Positions 53,387 to 61,730 of a stretch of DNA of 64,000 bases are shown here, piece by piece. Source of the DNA: Anaerolineaceae bacterium (GTDB lineage: Bacteria; Chloroflexota; Anaerolineae; Anaerolineales; Anaerolineaceae); contig JAENZD010000002.1 in the NCBI GenBank assembly GCA_016841445.1, positions 310,001 through 374,000 of the forward strand. The letters are read 5' to 3'. A program made the translations under genes and the position numbers. A model generated the notes under the pieces. The model saw only the letters and a program-made list of their open reading frames with translations, made no database searches and was not told the DNA's origin. Within the stretch, counting starts at the first letter, position 1, and the number at the start of each line of letters is the position of its first letter.

Positions 53387-53884
53387 TCAAGAGGGTGTTT
53401 TCGAGGCTAAGATGCTCTTGATCATCTTAAAATGCTCCACCATGTGGTCGGTCAGCATGGTCACCATTTTCCTGACGGTGCTCTCGCTGAGTTTTTTACC
53501 GGATTGATCAAAAAATTGAATTTCATTATCCCAGCGATCCGGGAAATGGTTGATGAGCTCCGCGTAATACGCCCTCTGGGCGCGCATGAGCGCCAGGGCA
53601 TTGGAAACAGGCCGTTGATCAAATGCCAGGCTGTCTGCCCAGGCTTCGTTCCCGGGGAATTCACCAAAGAAGACCTTATTACCAGGCATGGCCAGCGCTT
53701 GTTCGATAAAGAAACCATATACGGTTAAATCCTCCGCCACATGATGAACGACCTGGCGTACTGTCCATTCGCCTTCTTTCGCTGACCAATCCAGGCCGTC
53801 TTCAGGCACTTTGGCGAAGACAGTTTCAAATAAATCCAGAGAAGAAGTAAAATTTTCTACCAGTGTATTTTTATTATCAGACAT
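53387..53884 (-). CDS. DinB-family protein
   Basis: About 165 residues, four-helix bundle of the DinB superfamily. His residues are found in VRQVVHHVAEDL and in TDHMVEHF near the C terminus, the usual metal-binding positions. It is only distantly similar to the DinB-like protein at 38.5 kb. ATG 53884 is chosen with GGAAGGAAG upstream; a TTG lies one codon earlier. Role unknown. Confidence 0.8.
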   Translation of the reverse strand: MSDNKNTLVENFTSSLDLFETVFAKVPEDGLDWSAKEGEWTVRQVVHHVAEDLTVYGFFIEQALAMPGNKVFFGEFPGNEAWADSLAFDQRPVSNALALMRAQRAYYAELINHFPDRWDNEIQFFDQSGKKLSESTVRKMVTMLTDHMVEHFKMIKSILASKTPS

Positions 53885-53982
53885 CAATTTTTTCTTCCTT
53901 CCATTTTTTGAACATCATTGCTTCATGGTATTATAAACCGAAACCATCAAATTTCTCTATTATTGTGCCCTGGAGATGAGCA

Positions 53983-54429
53983 TTGATTATTGAAGAAATG
54001 AACGACGTTACAAAAGAAATATCTAAAGCATTCCAACGCCTGATCCCCCAACTGACGCAAAATACCAACCCCCCGACTTTCGACGAATTGGTTTCAATGG
54101 GGAAATCTCCCAATAGCTATGTTTTCCTGGCTTTTGAAAGTGATTCGGAAAAACGGATCATCGGTTCGGCGACGCTGGCTGTTTTCCAAACACCGACCGG
54201 ATGGCATGGTTGGATTGAGGATGTCATCGTTGATCAAGATGCCCGCCGGCAGGGGGTTGGGCAGGCGCTAACCCGGGCGTGTATTGAGAAAGCGGAAGGA
54301 TTGGGACTGAAAGAAGTCAATTTGACCTCTCGGCCCACAAGAAAAGCAGCAAACGCACTTTATCAGGCTATGGGATTCGAAAAAAGGCAGACCAATGTCT
54401 ACCGTTTTCCGATTGAAAAATCAGGTTAA
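53983..54429 (+). CDS. GNAT-family N-acetyltransferase
   Basis: A 148-residue GNAT protein. GWIEDVIVDQDARRQGVGQALTRACIEKA holds the acetyl-CoA loop (RRQGVG), and NLTSRPTRKAANALYQAMGF is the C-terminal motif. The start is TTG 53983, seven bases after GGAG; an ATG five codons on has no such site. It lies tail-to-tail with the gene at 54431, one base apart. Confidence 0.85.
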   Translation: MIIEEMNDVTKEISKAFQRLIPQLTQNTNPPTFDELVSMGKSPNSYVFLAFESDSEKRIIGSATLAVFQTPTGWHGWIEDVIVDQDARRQGVGQALTRACIEKAEGLGLKEVNLTSRPTRKAANALYQAMGFEKRQTNVYRFPIEKSG

Positions 54430-54430
54430 T

Positions 54431-54898
54431 TCAGGGCAGGGGCGTCAGTGCAGGCAGCGTTTGGGTTGGGACCAGGTTTTCTGCAGGCGCTTCCGTCATT
54501 TCAGGAGAAGATTGTGGGACAGACTCTCCCAACTGGAGCGCAGATGCCAATAATGCCAGTGCTTGCGCATCTGATTGTTGACCGTTTGCCAGGGCGCGCT
54601 GTGCTTGCGCACCCAGTGTATAAGCTGCATCTTCATCCCCTAGCAGTTCCAAACGCAGCGCTGCACGGTCCAGGTCTCCCGTTGCGGCAAAGACCTGGGC
54701 AATCACCAAGCGGTATGACTCTTTGTAATTATCCTTGAGAGTTGAGGGATCGGAAGAGGCATAGCTCACAGGATAAACCAGCCAGGCGAAGATCAGCCCG
54801 GCGATCACACCAATCACCAGCCCGGTCAGCAGGTACCACGGACCCCTGCGGGTTCGAGGTTCTTCAGAAGGAAATCTTTCAGTTTTGTTATGGTTCAT
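54431..54898 (-). CDS. Single-pass membrane protein, paralogue 2 of the hutU operon
   Basis: A 155-residue protein. A basic cytoplasmic tail (1-20), one membrane helix (about 22-42) and an extracytoplasmic region with YKESYRLVIAQVFAATGDLDRAALRLELLGD (about 58-88). This last part matches the neighbour encoded at 54905-55258 (YKADYVLMTAELFQSEGDVAMAIARLSFLGD). A Pro/Thr-rich tail ends the protein. The repeated helical part resembles tetratricopeptide-like pairs. It follows its paralogue by 6 bp. No known family. Confidence 0.72.
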   Translation of the reverse strand: MNHNKTERFPSEEPRTRRGPWYLLTGLVIGVIAGLIFAWLVYPVSYASSDPSTLKDNYKESYRLVIAQVFAATGDLDRAALRLELLGDEDAAYTLGAQAQRALANGQQSDAQALALLASALQLGESVPQSSPEMTEAPAENLVPTQTLPALTPLP

Positions 54899-54904
54899 TT
54901 CTGT

Positions 54905-55258
54905 TCATTCCGAAAGGGATAAGGATTCGACGGCGAGCTTTAGATTGTTCATTAACTGGAGATCACGGGCATCATACTGAACTGTATTTGCATAATTGAT
55001 GGCAGTATCGAGATAACTTGTGGGGGACTGATCACCTAAAAAGGACAGCCGGGCAATCGCCATAGCGACATCCCCTTCCGACTGGAAAAGTTCAGCCGTC
55101 ATCAGTACATAATCAGCTTTGTAATCCTCCCGAAGGGTGTGCGGACCCGTGTCGCGGGTTTGGCGGGGGCTGATCGCCCATCCATAACCGGTACCCGCGG
55201 CGGTCCCGACCGCAATTGCCAGCAGGAAGAAAATGAAACGCCTAAGCCTGACACTCAC
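54905..55258 (-). CDS. Single-pass membrane protein, paralogue 1 of the hutU operon
   Basis: A 117-residue protein. A basic N terminus and one membrane helix (about 8-30) are followed by an extracytoplasmic helical region similar to the protein encoded next (54431-54898). Shared pattern: DYK at about 45, GD...A.ARL..LGD at about 60-75. It starts 4 bp after hutU and is clearly in the same transcript. A function in or around urocanate metabolism is not indicated by the sequence. Confidence 0.72.
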   Translation of the reverse strand: MSVRLRRFIFFLLAIAVGTAAGTGYGWAISPRQTRDTGPHTLREDYKADYVLMTAELFQSEGDVAMAIARLSFLGDQSPTSYLDTAINYANTVQYDARDLQLMNNLKLAVESLSLSE

Positions 55259-55262
55259 TGCA

Positions 55263-56918
55263 TCACTCCTTTAGCATGGGAATATGAATATTGTGCTTTT
55301 TCGCAAAGCGGATTGCTTCTTCATACCCGGCATCGGCATGGCGTACAACACCCAGGCCGGGGTCCACCGTCAGCACGCGTTCGAGTCGTTTGGCTGCTGC
55401 CGCGGTGCCATCTGCCACGATCACCTGCCCGGCATGCTGGCTGAATCCGATCCCGACACCGCCGCCGTGATGGAAAGAAACCCATGTTGCGCCATTGACA
55501 GCATTTAACAGGGCGTTTAGAATGGGCCAATCGCTGACCGCATCGGTGCCGTCCTTCATGCTTTCCGTCTCACGGTTAGGTGATGCGACGGAACCTGAAT
55601 CGAGATGGTCACGCCCGATCACGATCGGTGCGGAGACGATGCCTTCTGCCACAAGGTTGTTGAAAGCCAACCCAGCCAGGGCACGCTCGCCGTAACCCAG
55701 CCAGCAGATCCGGGAGGGCAGCCCCTGGAACGGCACTTTTTCACGTGCCATATCCAGCCAGCGATGCAGGTGGTCATCATCCGGGAACAATTCTTTGATC
55801 ACACGGTCTGTTTCATAGATATCCTGCGGATCGCCTGAGAGTGCAACCCAGCGGAAGGGGCCTTTGCCTTCGCAGAACAGGGGGCGGATATATGCGGGAA
55901 CAAAACCCGGGAAGTTGAAAGCATCTTTGACGCCGTAGTCATAGGCTCGCTGGCGGATGTTGTTGCCGTAATCAAAGACTTCAGAACCTTTATTTTGGAA
56001 GGCCAGCATGGCCTGGACGTGTTTGGCGATGGCAGCCTGGGATTGTTCAGCGTAAGCTTCAGGGTCTTTCTGAAGCAGGTCCTGGGCTTGGGCCATCGTC
56101 ATTCCGGTTGGTACGTAATTGTGCAGGTCATGAGCAGGCGTCTGATCGGTGACCACATCCGGTACCACGCCGCGGATCACCAGCTCAGGGTAGACATCAG
56201 CGGCATTCCCGATCAGCCCGATGGATTTCGGGGTGCCCTCATCAATGGCTTCTTCAACCAGGGTCATGGCTTCTTCCAGGTCGTCCACCACAGCATCGAC
56301 ATAACCGATGTCCAGGCGGCGTTTGGCGCGCTCCGGGTCAACCTCTACGATCAGCCCGACGCCTTCATTCATGGTAATTGCCAGCGGTTGTGCGCCGCCC
56401 ATGCCGCCTAAGCCCGCGGTGAGGACGAATTTGCCTTTTAGGGATGGCCAGCCTTTGAGATGTGCCAGGGAGCCCAGGGTTTCATAGGTGCCCTGCAGGA
56501 TGCCCTGGGTGCCAATGTAGATCCAGGAACCGGCCGTCATCTGGCCGTACATGATCAGACCCTTGGCGAAGAGGTCGTCGAAATGTTCCTGTGTCGCCCA
56601 ATGGGGGACGAGGTTGGAGTTAGCGATCATCACCCGTGGGGCATCCGGGTGGGTCTTGAAAACACCCACCGGTTTACCGGACTGCACCAGCATGGTCTCA
56701 TCATCTTCAAGTTCTTTCAGGGTTTCGAGGATCGCGTCAAAAGCCTCCCAGCTCCGGGCCGCGCGTCCGCTGCCGCCGTACACCACCAGGTCGTCCGGGC
56801 GTTCCGCGACTTCTGGATCGAGGTTGTTCTGGATCATGCGGAATGGGGCTTCTGTCAGCCAGGATTTACAGGTGAGTTGTGATCCTCGCGGGGCTTTGAC
56901 GGGACGTGGTTTTGACAT
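55263..56918 (-). CDS. hutU: Urocanate hydratase
   Basis: A 551-residue cytoplasmic NAD+-dependent enzyme that turns urocanate into imidazolone propionate in histidine breakdown. The NAD motif [10 protein letters not shown] lies at about 169-178. [31 protein letters not shown] and [15 protein letters not shown] contain conserved active-site sequence. [19 protein letters not shown] near the C terminus is diagnostic. The genes for histidase, imidazolonepropionase and formiminoglutamase are not in this window. Instead two small membrane proteins follow in the operon. Its GC content is above that of its neighbours. Confidence 0.95.
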   Translation of the reverse strand: MSKPRPVKAPRGSQLTCKSWLTEAPFRMIQNNLDPEVAERPDDLVVYGGSGRAARSWEAFDAILETLKELEDDETMLVQSGKPVGVFKTHPDAPRVMIANSNLVPHWATQEHFDDLFAKGLIMYGQMTAGSWIYIGTQGILQGTYETLGSLAHLKGWPSLKGKFVLTAGLGGMGGAQPLAITMNEGVGLIVEVDPERAKRRLDIGYVDAVVDDLEEAMTLVEEAIDEGTPKSIGLIGNAADVYPELVIRGVVPDVVTDQTPAHDLHNYVPTGMTMAQAQDLLQKDPEAYAEQSQAAIAKHVQAMLAFQNKGSEVFDYGNNIRQRAYDYGVKDAFNFPGFVPAYIRPLFCEGKGPFRWVALSGDPQDIYETDRVIKELFPDDDHLHRWLDMAREKVPFQGLPSRICWLGYGERALAGLAFNNLVAEGIVSAPIVIGRDHLDSGSVASPNRETESMKDGTDAVSDWPILNALLNAVNGATWVSFHHGGGVGIGFSQHAGQVIVADGTAAAAKRLERVLTVDPGLGVVRHADAGYEEAIRFAKKHNIHIPMLKE

Positions 56919-57030
56919 GGGAGGTCCTCCTTTTTGATGGGTGAGCTACTTATTTATTATAAGGCTTTCTGGGAAAAGTGAATGGAGAGTTGTGAATGGT
57001 GAATGGGGGGGATCTGGTAATCAGGCGATC

Positions 57031-57075
57031 AGGTAGTGGGCAATCAGGTAGTGGGCAATCAGGTAGTAGGCTACC
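57031..57075. repeat. 15-bp tandem repeat, three units
   Basis: Two identical copies of AGGTAGTGGGCAATC (57031-57045, 57046-57060) and a third, diverged at its end (57061-57075). Related to the AATTAGG/GATCAGG units beside the DUF559 gene. Confidence 0.8.
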
Positions 57076-57116
57076 AGGTCTATTATAGTAAAGTTGTCTT
57101 TTCCTATAGTTGGTAG

Positions 57117-57136
57117 GGGCTCGGCATGTCGAGCCC
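57117..57136 (-). repeat. Dispersed hairpin repeat, variant 3
   Basis: GGGCTCG (57117-57123) pairs with CGAGCCC (57130-57136). On the minus strand it ends GAGCCCCTACC, like the GCCCCTACG ends of the repeats at 17875 and 61064. TTTTT follows on the plus strand. Confidence 0.6.
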
Positions 57137-57372
57137 TTTTTGTGTTATTTTATGGTCGATGGATATTGAAGGAAATCAATCGCCTACGACAAAAAATTCT
57201 GTTCATGCTGGTGTCATCACCAGCATTTTTACATCAGGCGCTCGGTCAGGAGACCGGCGCCAACGGAGGGGGAAAGCGGTGCGAACGGAAAAAATGATTC
57301 TGTCACGTAGGTTGCTGACGCAGCCAACCGTGACCTACATGCTACACGAAATCTGTCCCATATATTAATCAA

Positions 57373-57402
57373 TTGCGAACCGCCAACCAAATGTACTATA
57401 AT
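57373..57402 (+). promoter_or_regulatory. Probable promoter of glnS
   Basis: TTGCGA (57373-57378) and TATAAT (57397-57402), spacer 18 bp; the -10 is perfect and the -35 has four of six matches. The start codon follows about 57 bp downstream. Confidence 0.6.
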
Positions 57403-57458
57403 AAACCTTCAATACCTCGAAAACAGAAATTATCCATAAAAAATCTTGGAGAACGATC

Positions 57459-59138
57459 ATGAGTGACGAAACCAGCGCAACCCTTTCAAACTTTATCACC
57501 GACATCATCGATGAACACCTCGAAAACGGCCGTTTTGACCATGTGCACACCCGCTTCCCCCCGGAGCCCAACGGCTATCTGCACATCGGCCACGCCAAGT
57601 CGATCTGCCTGAACTTCGGCACCGCCCAGCAGTACGGCGGCCTGACCAACCTACGCTTTGACGACACCAACCCGACCAAGGAAGAGGTGGAGTACGTTGA
57701 ATCGATCAAAGCGGATGTTAAATGGCTGGGGTTTGACTGGGATGACCGGCTTTATTTTGCCTCGGATTATTTTGGTGTGCTGTACGAATACGCCATCCAG
57801 CTGATCAAGCAGGGCAATGCCTTCGTGTGTGACCTTTCAGCGGAAGAACTGCGCCAATACCGCGGCACCCTGACCGAACCCGGCAAAAACAGCCCCTACC
57901 GTGACCGTTCGGTTGAGGAAAACCTGGACCTGTTCAAGAGGATGAAAGCCGGCGAGTTCGCGGATGGCTCACGCACCCTGCGCGCCAAGATCGACATGAG
58001 CTCCCCCAACCTGAACATGCGCGACCCCGTCATGTACCGCATTTTGCACGAAGAACATCACCGCACCGGTGACGAATGGTGCATCTATCCCATGTACGAC
58101 TACGCCCACTGCGTCTCCGACTCGCAGGAGCACATCACCCACTCCATCTGCACCCTGGAATTTGAGGACCACCGCCCGCTGTATGACTGGTACCTGGACC
58201 AGCTCGGGATCTTCCATTCCCAGCAGATCGAGTTCGCCAGGCTGAACCTGACCTACACCGTGATGAGCAAGCGCAAGCTCCTGCAGCTCGTGAAAGAAGG
58301 CACTGTCAGCGGCTGGGACGACCCCCGTATGCCAACCCTCTCAGGGATGCGCCGCCGGGGCTACACCCCGGAAGCCATCCGGACTTTTGCTGAAACGATT
58401 GGCGTCTCCAAGGCTAACAGCGTGGTGGATGTGGAACTGCTGGAGCATGTTTTGCGGGATGACCTCAACAACCGTGCCCGGCGTGTGATGGCGGTGGTTG
58501 AACCCTTGAAAGTCATTATCGATAACTACCCCGAAAACGGGGAAGAGTTCTTTGATGTCGCTTACTTCCCCTATGACCGAGAGAACAGCCCCACCCGGCC
58601 GGTGCCCTTCAGCAAAGAAATTTATATTGAGCGCTCTGATTTCATGGAGGAACCGGTCAAGAAGTTCTATCGGCTGGCACCCGGGCAGGAAGTCCGGCTG
58701 ATGAACGCTTACTACATCACCTGCACCGGTGTGGTTAAGGATGCGGATGGGGAGGTGGTCGAACTGCATTGCACGTATGACCCCGAATCGAAGGGCGGCA
58801 TGTCCCCCGATGGGCGCAAGGTGCGCGGTACGATGCACTGGGTTTCCGCCCGGCACGCATTGGATGCTGAACTTAGATTGTACGATTATTTACTGACCAA
58901 GGCTGATCCCTATGACATTCCCGAAGGCGGCGACTTCACCGACAATATCAACCCCGATTCGCTGCAGGTGCTGACCGGTGCCAAACTGGAGCCCAGCCTG
59001 AAGGACGCTAAAGTGCTGGAACCCTTCCAGTTCATGCGCCAGGGATTCTTCTGCGCCGATTATGATTCAAAAGAAGGCGCGCTGGTCTTCAATCGCACGA
59101 TCTCCCTGGTGGATACCTGGGCGAAGATGCAGAAGTAA
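57459..59138 (+). CDS. glnS: Glutaminyl-tRNA synthetase
   Basis: A 559-residue class Ic synthetase that charges tRNA-Gln directly. HIGH motif: LHIGH (41-45) in [15 protein letters not shown]. The KMSKS equivalent is VMSKRKLL with M269-S270-K271. The C-terminal beta-barrels (about 340-550) that bind the anticodon follow. Length matches the bacterial enzyme. Presence of GlnRS means direct glutaminylation, alongside or instead of the GatCAB route. Base composition is unlike the neighbours: one 60-base line (57541-57600) counts 39 G or C, which may reflect transfer or strong codon selection. Confidence 0.95.
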   Translation: MSDETSATLSNFITDIIDEHLENGRFDHVHTRFPPEPNGYLHIGHAKSICLNFGTAQQYGGLTNLRFDDTNPTKEEVEYVESIKADVKWLGFDWDDRLYFASDYFGVLYEYAIQLIKQGNAFVCDLSAEELRQYRGTLTEPGKNSPYRDRSVEENLDLFKRMKAGEFADGSRTLRAKIDMSSPNLNMRDPVMYRILHEEHHRTGDEWCIYPMYDYAHCVSDSQEHITHSICTLEFEDHRPLYDWYLDQLGIFHSQQIEFARLNLTYTVMSKRKLLQLVKEGTVSGWDDPRMPTLSGMRRRGYTPEAIRTFAETIGVSKANSVVDVELLEHVLRDDLNNRARRVMAVVEPLKVIIDNYPENGEEFFDVAYFPYDRENSPTRPVPFSKEIYIERSDFMEEPVKKFYRLAPGQEVRLMNAYYITCTGVVKDADGEVVELHCTYDPESKGGMSPDGRKVRGTMHWVSARHALDAELRLYDYLLTKADPYDIPEGGDFTDNINPDSLQVLTGAKLEPSLKDAKVLEPFQFMRQGFFCADYDSKEGALVFNRTISLVDTWAKMQK

Positions 59139-59522
59139 TTTTTGTCAGAGCGAGCCTCCGCAGGGGGAGCGGCGATCTCATCTTTTGGGCAATGGTGAAT
59201 TGTGAATGGTGAATCGGAAAACAGGCATCCATCGGTTTTTACCAATTGCACGGGCGTAGGGTAACAATGCTGTCAGATCCGGTGTATATGTCATTTTCCC
59301 CGGAGAGGCGAGGCACGCCTCGCCCTTTAAAGAAAGAGAATTTATTCAACATCAGTAAATTAATCGGGGCAAAAATTAATAACGGGCTCAGCACAAAGGG
59401 TCGAGATGACGAAGACAGGCCGAACCCCTACGAATTACGGAAACACTACCGCTTTCCAACTGCTCTCTTTCAGCTATAAGCTGCCAACTTTTCTTCAAAA
59501 AGCTCCCTGAATTTTAATAGCA
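59139..59522. other. Intergenic region with dispersed repeat copy A
   Basis: Holds a repeat of about 135 bp (59191-59326) that recurs at 60841-60973 on the other side of the hydrolase gene. It includes GGCGAGGC/GCCTCGCC (59307-59324), an 8-bp palindromic hairpin. No gene seen. Confidence 0.6.
59191..59326 (+). repeat. Dispersed repeat, copy A (left of the hydrolase gene)
   Basis: Shares, in the same order, GTGAATGGTGAAT, GGCATCC, a TTTTT run, TTGC-CGGG, AGGG-AA-AATGCT, CAGATCC/CTGATCC, and a GAGGCACGCCTC end with copy B at 60841-60973. Confidence 0.7.
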
Positions 59523-60698
59523 TTATTCCGCGTTCATCACGCCCCACTGAATACCTTCCAGGTTAGAAATCGTACCCTCAGAGAGGTATTCCTGATAATT
59601 TTCATAGCCTTGCAGATGATACCCGAAAAAGGCAGTGGCAAAATAGGCGAGCTGAGCCACGATATCAGGATCATAGATCATCATGTGATCTTCGTTAAGA
59701 ATGGTAATGAACGTCTTATCCTCGGAAGGAAGGTCCTCAAAAATCAGCACATTCTCCCTGTAGAGGGAGTCTTCTGAACTATCAATCATTAATATAGGCT
59801 GATCAATTAAACTGAGATCAAAAAGCCAGTACCCCTCTGTCGCCAGGGGCATAAAAGCTTTTATGCGTTGATCCGTGATGGCCTGCCAAATGCCATCGTC
59901 ATCGATTGTGAGGACCTGCTCCGCATCTGCTTTAAATGTTTCCCAATCTTGCGCAACGCTGCATGAAAAACATGACATGTCTCCCCAATCCGGAATATTA
60001 TCGGGATCAGCACAGTTGGATAGATAAAGCGATGAGTCAATCCGTGCACCGCTTAAAGTGAGGGCATTATTGCCATCAAACGAATACCCGATGGAGCCGA
60101 CAACATCCGTGTTGATCAAGCCCTCCAGGCCTGCCGGGGGATTCTCGGCGACCTGGTCCAGGGCAAACAGCAAGTCTAAAGGTTGCTGATAAATTTCAGC
60201 ATTCAATTTCATGTAGGTGTCGATGCCGTTCACGCCAATCCAGGTAAACCCGTGGCTGACGAGGTACGGCGCTAACTGGTTCGCCATTTTGGTGCTGGAA
60301 AGAATTGCCGGGTAAGGTGCGGCACTGAAATCGGGTTCAGCATCTTTGGCGATATACATATAACTACCTTCCCGCTCAGTTAATGCAGGGTAGAAAACAG
60401 TGATATTGACACTTCTATCATCGCGGGAGGTATCGATAAACTCAAAAGTTGATTTTCCAGCATAATATGGACCAAATTGAAGCAATTCTTGATTTGATGG
60501 ATTGGGGGTTGGCTCAGGTATTGATGTCGGGGTTTCTGAGGCTTCCACGATTGATACCGTGTAGATCGGCTCAAGCGTTATTGTTGGTACCGCTGTTTCT
60601 AGAGCTTCTGAACAGCTGGTCAGCATGAACAGTAATAAAAATGCCAAAACAAGAAATCGTGATGCTGCATTTTGGATTAAGCGCGACATATTTTCCAT
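59523..60698 (-). CDS. Secreted lipoprotein hydrolase (alpha/beta fold)
   Basis: A 391-residue lipoprotein. After a short basic start the signal segment ends in lipobox LTSC, followed by a Thr/Pro-rich linker (about 35-70). The hydrolase core resembles platelet-activating-factor acetylhydrolase / dienelactone hydrolase-like proteins: TVFYPALTERE, the nucleophile region IGYSFDGNNAL (Ser at the elbow, with Asp in place of one usual Gly), DQPILMIDSSED for the acid and NEDHMM for the His. GGAGG precedes the ATG. It is a lone gene flanked on both sides by copies of a dispersed repeat in the same orientation. Confidence 0.75.
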   Translation of the reverse strand: MENMSRLIQNAASRFLVLAFLLLFMLTSCSEALETAVPTITLEPIYTVSIVEASETPTSIPEPTPNPSNQELLQFGPYYAGKSTFEFIDTSRDDRSVNITVFYPALTEREGSYMYIAKDAEPDFSAAPYPAILSSTKMANQLAPYLVSHGFTWIGVNGIDTYMKLNAEIYQQPLDLLFALDQVAENPPAGLEGLINTDVVGSIGYSFDGNNALTLSGARIDSSLYLSNCADPDNIPDWGDMSCFSCSVAQDWETFKADAEQVLTIDDDGIWQAITDQRIKAFMPLATEGYWLFDLSLIDQPILMIDSSEDSLYRENVLIFEDLPSEDKTFITILNEDHMMIYDPDIVAQLAYFATAFFGYHLQGYENYQEYLSEGTISNLEGIQWGVMNAE

Positions 60699-60840
60699 TC
60701 GAGAACCTCCATTCTTAAATCGTCCTGATTACAGTATAAGAAATCTCGTTTTTCAAAGCAAGTGCGAAGAAAAAACGGAGTGCGAGTCACTTTAACTCAA
60801 ATTTTGCACCAATATTCCAGTTAAATGGGAAAAAATATTG

Positions 60841-60973
60841 GTGAATGGTGAATGTTGAATTGGAAAGCTGGCATCCGTCCGTTTTTTCCATTGCTCGGGT
60901 ATAGGGCAATCAATGCTATCTGATCCCGTGGGTAAATCATATATCCCCGTAGGGGAGAGGCACGCCTCGGCCT
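60841..60973 (+). repeat. Dispersed repeat, copy B (right of the hydrolase gene)
   Basis: Diverged second copy of 59191-59326 in the same orientation, with small insertions. The ends GTGAATGGTGAAT and GAGGCACGCCTC are conserved. Confidence 0.7.
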
Positions 60974-61063
60974 GAGAAACATAAGAGTTTGTGATAACTT
61001 CAGTATGCTTATGAAAAGTTCAATTGAAGTCGGGTTCGGTATGCCGATTTTGACTGTTAAATA

Positions 61064-61085
61064 GGGCAATCACGGAGGATTGCCC
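61064..61085 (+). repeat. Dispersed hairpin repeat, variant 2
   Basis: GGGCAAT (61064-61070), loop CACGGAGG, ATTGCCC (61079-61085), then CTACGCG. Loop and flank are identical to the copy at 17875; three stem positions differ on both arms while all pairs are kept. Confidence 0.8.
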
Positions 61086-61250
61086 CTACGCGCGGGTTGA
61101 AAGGACCTGCAAATTTCTTCTCTGGTGAAAATCTGGTTAGCTGGTGCCCAGTATCTTATTGCTGAACCTTCCCCACTAAAAACCGCCACCTCCTATCAGC
61201 TTTGAGCTGCTCCTACCAGCTACAAGCTACTAACGCCTAACTATCCTGTA

Positions 61251-61259
61251 TGGTATAAT
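61251..61259 (+). promoter_or_regulatory. Extended -10 promoter of tRNA-Met
   Basis: TGGTATAAT, an extended -10 (TGN before TATAAT), lies 16 bp before the tRNA. No good -35 was seen. Confidence 0.65.
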
Positions 61260-61275
61260 TTTTCCCAACCAACTG

Positions 61276-61347
61276 GGGCCCGTAGCTCAGCGGCAGAGCA
61301 GGCGGCTCATAACCGCTCGGTCGTAGGTTCGAATCCTACCGGGCCCA
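61276..61347 (+). tRNA. tRNA-Met (anticodon CAT)
   Basis: Acceptor GGGCCCG (61276-61282) pairs with CGGGCCC (61340-61346), discriminator A. D arm is GCTC-AGCGGCA-GAGC. Anticodon stem GGCGG/CCGCT holds loop CTCATAA, giving CAT. T arm is GTAGG-TTCGAAT-CCTAC. The paired 1-72 end argues against initiator tRNA. An Ile-lysidine tRNA with CAT cannot be fully excluded. CCA not encoded. Confidence 0.94.
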
Positions 61348-61730
61348 TGTTTCTTATCAGACGCTTAAGGGTGGTAATAAAAATTCTAATTTGTAAATTA
61401 GTAAGCTGCTAAAACTAGAACTGAGATGCAAAAATTGTGTGGAACTCAATATCCAGAGCATTATTCGTGTAAATCCGATTATTTTTCGGATATCTACTAG
61501 TTAGTCACACATATTAAAAAGCGTACCAATAAGCCAAGCAACTGCTGCTTTACCAAATTCAACCGCAGTATTTGTAAATCTACCTTAGGAAGAGCGCATC
61601 TGGATATGGCCAGTGATCATCAAATTTGTTTGATGTTTTCTAACAGTTAGTGTACACAGGTTTATACCAATTACTGACATTCTAGGTTGTCCAAATTGAA
61701 AACAAATTTTAGTTAGAGGAGATTGAAAAA
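61348..61730. other. AT-rich intergenic region downstream of tRNA-Met
   Basis: The first part of the segment lying between the tRNA and its partial copy. Low GC, no recognised gene, integrase or terminator. An A/G-rich ribosome binding site (AGAGGAGA) before the SDR start is the only feature. Confidence 0.5.

Larger units (their letters stand above)
56919..57458. other. Repeat-rich intergenic region between hutU and glnS
   Basis: Contains a 15-bp tandem repeat (57031-57075), a GGGCTCG/CGAGCCC hairpin repeat (57117-57136) and the glnS promoter (57373-57402). Short direct units of GTGAATGGTGAATG (near 56990) recur at 59205 and 60845. No gene found. Confidence 0.6.
60699..61275. other. Intergenic region with repeat copy B and tRNA-Met promoter
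   Basis: Contains dispersed repeat copy B (60841-60973), hairpin repeat variant 2 (61064-61085) and an extended -10 box at 61251-61259. A GAGCTGC/CTACCAGC-type low-complexity stretch (61170-61235) is also present. No gene found. Confidence 0.6.

Noticed and set aside
57031-57075. Iteron-type replication origin
   Set aside because: Only three 15-bp units, no DnaA-box cluster, no replication gene; more like the other low-complexity dispersed units.
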